A stretch of 48,163 nt of DNA from Desulfobacterales bacterium (GTDB lineage Bacteria; Desulfobacterota; Desulfobacteria; Desulfobacterales; Desulfobacteraceae). Made by a program: the position numbers and the translations under genes. The DNA is taken from contig JAKSAX010000178.1 of assembly GCA_022361395.1 (NCBI GenBank), positions 1-48,163 on the forward strand, given 5' to 3'. Positions 44,759 to 48,163 of the stretch are shown here, piece by piece; positions within the stretch are counted from its first letter, which is position 1; each line of letters begins with the position of its first letter. The notes under the pieces are model-generated. The model saw nothing but the letters and a program-made list of their open reading frames with translations, had not been told where the DNA came from and searched no databases.

Positions 44759-46972
44759 ATGTCAAAATTGATCGCATTTGCTGCAATTCAGGGCGGTTAC
44801 AAAGTAGTTGCTCAAGCTGAGGGACAGCTGAACAAAGCACTTGCAACCTATGATGCAAGTACAAAAGTCGGATTTCCGAATACTGCATATTATCTGCCGG
44901 TTATCTATTCCATTACCGGTCTTAAAGTCGAAACCCTGGAAGATCTGAAAAAACCTTTGGATTTTGCCAAAGGCCTTCTTCCTCCCCATATCCGCCTGAA
45001 AAACTGGCTTCCGTACCTGGGGCCATTGCTTGACGCCGGTATGGCAGGCATTATCAGCTATGAAATCATTGAAGCATTGAGATACCTCAATGATCCCGAT
45101 TTCTACATTGCACAGGAAGATCCGGATGTTGAAAACGGAAAACTCTGGGTGGGTGCTGCCGATGATACCATCCTGAGAAAACGCGGTGTTGAATTTGTTG
45201 ACGGCTCAGCCCCCGGTTTTGCCGCCATGGTCGGCGCGGCTCCGGATGCGGAAACTGCCAAGATGATCGTTGAAGATTATCAGAAAAAATCCCTGTACAT
45301 CTTCTGCGCAGCCAACCATAACGGCAACACCGTTATCCAGCAGTGCCTGGATGCAGGTATGCAGGTCGGCTGGAACACCCGTATCGTTCCCTTTGGTCCG
45401 GATATCTCCTCTGCCGTATTTGCCCTTGGTTTTGCCAACAGGGCAGCCATGGCATTCGGCGGTGTTCAGCCCGGTGATTACAAAACCATCCTCAAGTACA
45501 ACAAAGAGCGTGTATTTGCCTTTGTCAACGCCCTTGGTGATGTGGGCACGGAATGGGGTGTTGCAGCAGCCGGTTGTGTTAACTGGGGTTTCCCGACAAT
45601 CGCCGACACGCCCATCCCCGAAATCCTTCCCACTGGTATCTGTACTTACGAACATGTTGTGGCCCCTGTTGCCCATGAAGACATGGTACAGAAATCCGTT
45701 GAAGTCCGCGGCCTGAAAGTTCAGGTGGCAGACATTGAGATTCCCTGCTCCTTCGGTCCTGCTTTCGAGGGTGAGCGCGTTCGCGGCGCCGACCTTTATG
45801 CACAGTGCGGCGGCGGCAAAACCCAGTGTACCGAGCTTGTTAAAATGGCTGACATGAACGCCATTGAAGACGGCAAGGTTGAGGTTATCGGAACGGATCT
45901 TGAAGGCATCAAAGAGGGCGGCACCTTCCCCTTGGGCATCAAGGTTGAAATCGCCGGCCGTGAATTCCAGGAAGATTTTGAGCCCATAATGGAACGCCAG
46001 ATCCATCATCTGGTGAACTACATCCAGGGCATCATGCATATCGGCCAGAGGGATATCTCCTGGGTCCGTATTTCCAAGGCAGCCATTGAAAAAGGATTTA
46101 CCCTGAAAGATATCGGTGTGGTCCTCCATGCCAAGTTTCACCAGGATTTCCAGAAGATTGTCGACAAGGTTCAGGTTACCCTTTACACCAAGCCCGAAGA
46201 TGTTGACAAGATGACCGAAGTGGCACGCGCCAACTACAAAATGCGTGACGAGCGTGTTGACAACATGACTGACGAGGATGTGGAGATCTACTACTCCTGC
46301 ACCCTCTGCCAGTCTTTTGCCCCCTCCCACGTATGTACCGTATCTCCTGAAAGAACAGGGCTTTGCGGCGCTTACAACTGGATGGACTGCAAGGCAGCCT
46401 ACGAGATCAACCCCACCGGTCCCAACCAGCCCATTGAAAAGGGTGAAACCATTGATGCAAAACTGGGCCAGTGGAAAGGCGTAAACGACTTTGTATACAA
46501 AGCTTCCAGAGGAACGGTTACCCATTACAACTTCTACTCCATGGTTCATGATCCCATGACCACCTGCGGCTGCTGCGAATGTATCGCTGCCATGCTGCCC
46601 ATGTGTAACGGTGTCATGACAGTCGGCCGTGACTACGGCGGAGAGACTCCCTGCGGTATGAAGTTCACCACACTGGCCGGTGTTATGGGCGGTGGTGCAT
46701 CTTCTCCGGGATTTGTGGGTCATTCAAAACATAACATCTCCCAGGGTAAATTCATCCTCGGCGACGGTGGACTTTTGAGAATGGTCTGGATGCCCAAGAT
46801 GCTCAAAGAAGAGCTCAAGGACAAAATCACTGCCCGCGGCGAAGCCATGGGCGTTCCCGGATTCTACGACATGATTGCCGATGAAACAGTGGGTATCACG
46901 GAAGAGGAGATCCTCCCCTTCCTCCAGGAAAAAGGCCATCCGGCCCTGACCATGGAACCCCTCGTAGGCTAA
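44759..46972 (+). CDS. acsB: Acetyl-CoA synthase, catalytic subunit
   Basis: Joins CO, a methyl group and CoA at the A-cluster, or splits acetyl-CoA. 737 residues, close to the Moorella enzyme (729). The A-cluster residues are present: C514 and C517 (SCTLCQS), the Cys of SHVC and of GLCGAYNWMDC, and C603-G604-C605 (CGC) for the distal nickel. The N-terminal channel domain fits the bacterial, not archaeal, form. AAGGGGG lies about nine bases before the ATG. It is 73 bp after acsA. Confidence 0.97.
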   Translation: MSKLIAFAAIQGGYKVVAQAEGQLNKALATYDASTKVGFPNTAYYLPVIYSITGLKVETLEDLKKPLDFAKGLLPPHIRLKNWLPYLGPLLDAGMAGIISYEIIEALRYLNDPDFYIAQEDPDVENGKLWVGAADDTILRKRGVEFVDGSAPGFAAMVGAAPDAETAKMIVEDYQKKSLYIFCAANHNGNTVIQQCLDAGMQVGWNTRIVPFGPDISSAVFALGFANRAAMAFGGVQPGDYKTILKYNKERVFAFVNALGDVGTEWGVAAAGCVNWGFPTIADTPIPEILPTGICTYEHVVAPVAHEDMVQKSVEVRGLKVQVADIEIPCSFGPAFEGERVRGADLYAQCGGGKTQCTELVKMADMNAIEDGKVEVIGTDLEGIKEGGTFPLGIKVEIAGREFQEDFEPIMERQIHHLVNYIQGIMHIGQRDISWVRISKAAIEKGFTLKDIGVVLHAKFHQDFQKIVDKVQVTLYTKPEDVDKMTEVARANYKMRDERVDNMTDEDVEIYYSCTLCQSFAPSHVCTVSPERTGLCGAYNWMDCKAAYEINPTGPNQPIEKGETIDAKLGQWKGVNDFVYKASRGTVTHYNFYSMVHDPMTTCGCCECIAAMLPMCNGVMTVGRDYGGETPCGMKFTTLAGVMGGGASSPGFVGHSKHNISQGKFILGDGGLLRMVWMPKMLKEELKDKITARGEAMGVPGFYDMIADETVGITEEEILPFLQEKGHPALTMEPLVG

Positions 46973-46985
46973 TGTAAACCCCAAG

Positions 46986-47020
46986 GGCACAGCAGCTTCC
47001 TCCAAGGAGGCTGCCGTGCC
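46986..47020 (+). other. Intercistronic hairpin between acsB and acsC
   Basis: GGCAC-A-GCAGC faces GCTGC-C-GTGCC around CCTCCAAGG, an imperfect hairpin with one A-C mismatch. No T run follows, so it more likely affects mRNA stability than termination. Confidence 0.45.
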
Positions 47021-47050
47021 TTCCCATAAAGCTGTATTAAGGAGATAAAA

Positions 47051-48163
47051 ATGGCATTAACCGGTATTCAAATATTTAAACTCCTTCCCAAAACCAATTG
47101 CAAGGAGTGCGGGGTTCCCACATGTCTTGCCTTTGCGATGAACCTTGCATCGGGAAAAGCAGAACTTGACTCCTGCCCTTATGTTTCCGATGAAGCCAAG
47201 GAAAAACTGGCTGAAGCATCCGCACCTCCCATCCGCCCTGTGGCGCTTGGTAAAGGTGTGCGTAAAACCACCACCGGCGGTGAAACCGTTCTTTTCAGGC
47301 ATGAAAAGACCTTTTTCAACCCCACAGTCCTGGCGGCCACAGTGGCCTCCGACGTGGACCTTGGTGAACTTGACAAGACCCTTAAGGTCTACAATGCATT
47401 CCAGTACGAACGCGTGGGCCTGAACCTGCGCCCGGAACTTCTGGTGGTAAAAGATGCGGGCAACGGTGCTGAAGCCTTTGCTGCGGTTGCTGAAAAAATT
47501 GCCAAGGAATCCGAGTTCAACCTGGTGCTCATGACAGAAGACATGTCCGTCATGAAGGCCGGTGTTGAGGTTGCCGGATTCAAGCGTCCCCTGCTCTATG
47601 CGGCAACTGAAGCCAATGCAGACGAGCTCGGCGGTCTTGCAAAAGACCAGGATCTTCCCCTGGCAGTTAAGGCGGATTCCGTGGACGCCCTGATTCCCCT
47701 GACTGAAAAACTCACCGGCATGGGTATCAAAGACCTGGTTCTGGATACAGGCGCCCGTGAGATCAAACAGGCTCTGGAAGATCAGGTTGCCGTGCGCCGT
47801 GCCGCGCTCAAGGCCTCCAACAAGGCCCTTGGGTTCCCGACCATCACCTTCCCCTGTGAAATGGCTGCAAACCTGGACCTGGAAACCCTTATCGCAGGTA
47901 TGTTTGTTGCCAAATACGGCGGAATCGTTGTGATGTCCGACTTCACCTCCGAGTCCCTGTTCCCGCTGTTGCTGGAAAGACTCAATATCTACACCGATCC
48001 CCAGAGACCCATGACGGTTACGGAAGGCATCTTTGAGATCAACAGCCCGGATGAAAACTCTCCGGTTCTGGTCACCACCAACTTTGCCCTGACCTACTTC
48101 ATCGTATCCGGTGAATGTGAGGCCTCAAAAGTTCCCTGCTGGCTCCTGATCAAGGATTCCGAA
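47051..48163 (+). CDS. acsC: Acetyl-CoA synthase corrinoid/iron-sulfur protein, large subunit, 5' part
   Basis: Large (gamma) subunit carrying the 4Fe-4S cluster and cobalamin, partner of AcsD. The frame is open to the last base: 371 codons are visible and the rest lies beyond the window. The N-terminal cluster domain CKECGVPTCLAFAM with the later DSCPY gives the four ligands, and the TIM-barrel domain follows (ITFPCEMAANLDLETLIAGMFVAKYGG by key residues). AAGGAG lies seven bases before the ATG. The length fits a family norm of about 450 residues. Translation order acsD-A-B-C is one operon with gaps of 66-78 bp. Confidence 0.95.
   Translation, partial: MALTGIQIFKLLPKTNCKECGVPTCLAFAMNLASGKAELDSCPYVSDEAKEKLAEASAPPIRPVALGKGVRKTTTGGETVLFRHEKTFFNPTVLAATVASDVDLGELDKTLKVYNAFQYERVGLNLRPELLVVKDAGNGAEAFAAVAEKIAKESEFNLVLMTEDMSVMKAGVEVAGFKRPLLYAATEANADELGGLAKDQDLPLAVKADSVDALIPLTEKLTGMGIKDLVLDTGAREIKQALEDQVAVRRAALKASNKALGFPTITFPCEMAANLDLETLIAGMFVAKYGGIVVMSDFTSESLFPLLLERLNIYTDPQRPMTVTEGIFEINSPDENSPVLVTTNFALTYFIVSGECEASKVPCWLLIKDSE

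Noticed and set aside
45206-46723. 505-codon minus-strand frame opposite acsB
   Set aside because: Shadow of the highly biased acsB codons; no recognisable domain.
1-48163. CRISPR arrays, prophage, integrase or insertion-sequence genes
   Set aside because: No regularly spaced repeats and no transposase, integrase or phage-like reading frame were seen on either strand.

Overview
The window reads as a piece of chromosome from a strictly anaerobic, sulfate-reducer-like Desulfobacterota bacterium, most likely Desulfobacteraceae or a relative. This is inferred from gene content, not from a 16S gene. It carries a selenocysteine formate dehydrogenase, the folate genes fhs and folD, and a carbonyl-branch operon (acsD-acsA-acsB-acsC) of the Wood-Ljungdahl pathway. 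It also carries a tungsten-type aldehyde:ferredoxin oxidoreductase, a glycyl radical enzyme and an RnfB-type iron-sulfur flavoprotein. Base composition and codon use look even across the window, and no phage, integrase or transposase gene was seen.

Layout. 1-8.1 kb: the 3' end of a Mn-type pyrophosphatase, then a leftward pair (RnfB-GltD fusion and a cytosolic hybrid histidine kinase) divergent from a single-subunit formate dehydrogenase that is read through an in-frame UGA (Sec). 8.1-13.5 kb: a short-chain dehydrogenase, then a GntR/FadR-type regulator, an intergenic segment with a branched RNA-like fold, and a glycyl radical enzyme with its activase. The regulator and the enzyme operon share a palindromic operator candidate. 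13.6-17.2 kb: a YibE/F membrane protein, a small membrane protein, alkaline phosphatase, and a hairpin-rich spacer with a MITE-like palindrome. 17.2-28.1 kb: a complete Liv-type ABC importer facing away from a ferredoxin-AOR-GMC dehydrogenase-chemoreceptor set; two copies of one palindrome lie in the shared promoter region. 28.1-35.3 kb: an orphan periplasmic binding protein and a housekeeping block (AlaX, RluA, CarD, pth, rplY, prs, tRNA-Gln, ispE, DUF1844). 35.3-48.2 kb: an ADP-forming acyl-CoA synthetase, folD and fhs leftward, then a 650-bp AT-rich spacer and the acs operon rightward, running off the window in acsC.

How the parts fit. Formate dehydrogenase, Fhs, FolD and AcsABCD are steps of one C1 route that can run as CO2 fixation or as acetyl-CoA oxidation; the ADP-forming synthetase can link acetyl-CoA to acetate and ATP. 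The 17-28 kb region looks like one regulated catabolic unit: import of a small solute, oxidation of an alcohol by the GMC enzyme, oxidation of the aldehyde by AOR with ferredoxin as acceptor, and chemotaxis to the substrate. The substrate is not identifiable from sequence. The glycyl radical enzyme is a second catabolic module of unknown substrate: its active-site loop reads GCVVP where many relatives have GCVEP.

Main points for follow-up: the RnfB-GltD/Sec-FDH pair without a diaphorase subunit; the glycyl radical enzyme with its operator pair; the branched RNA candidate at 9865-10000; the twin operators at 21.85-21.96 kb; the ferredoxin with GTC where a start codon should be; and the long Ala/Lys/Glu tail on AcsD.
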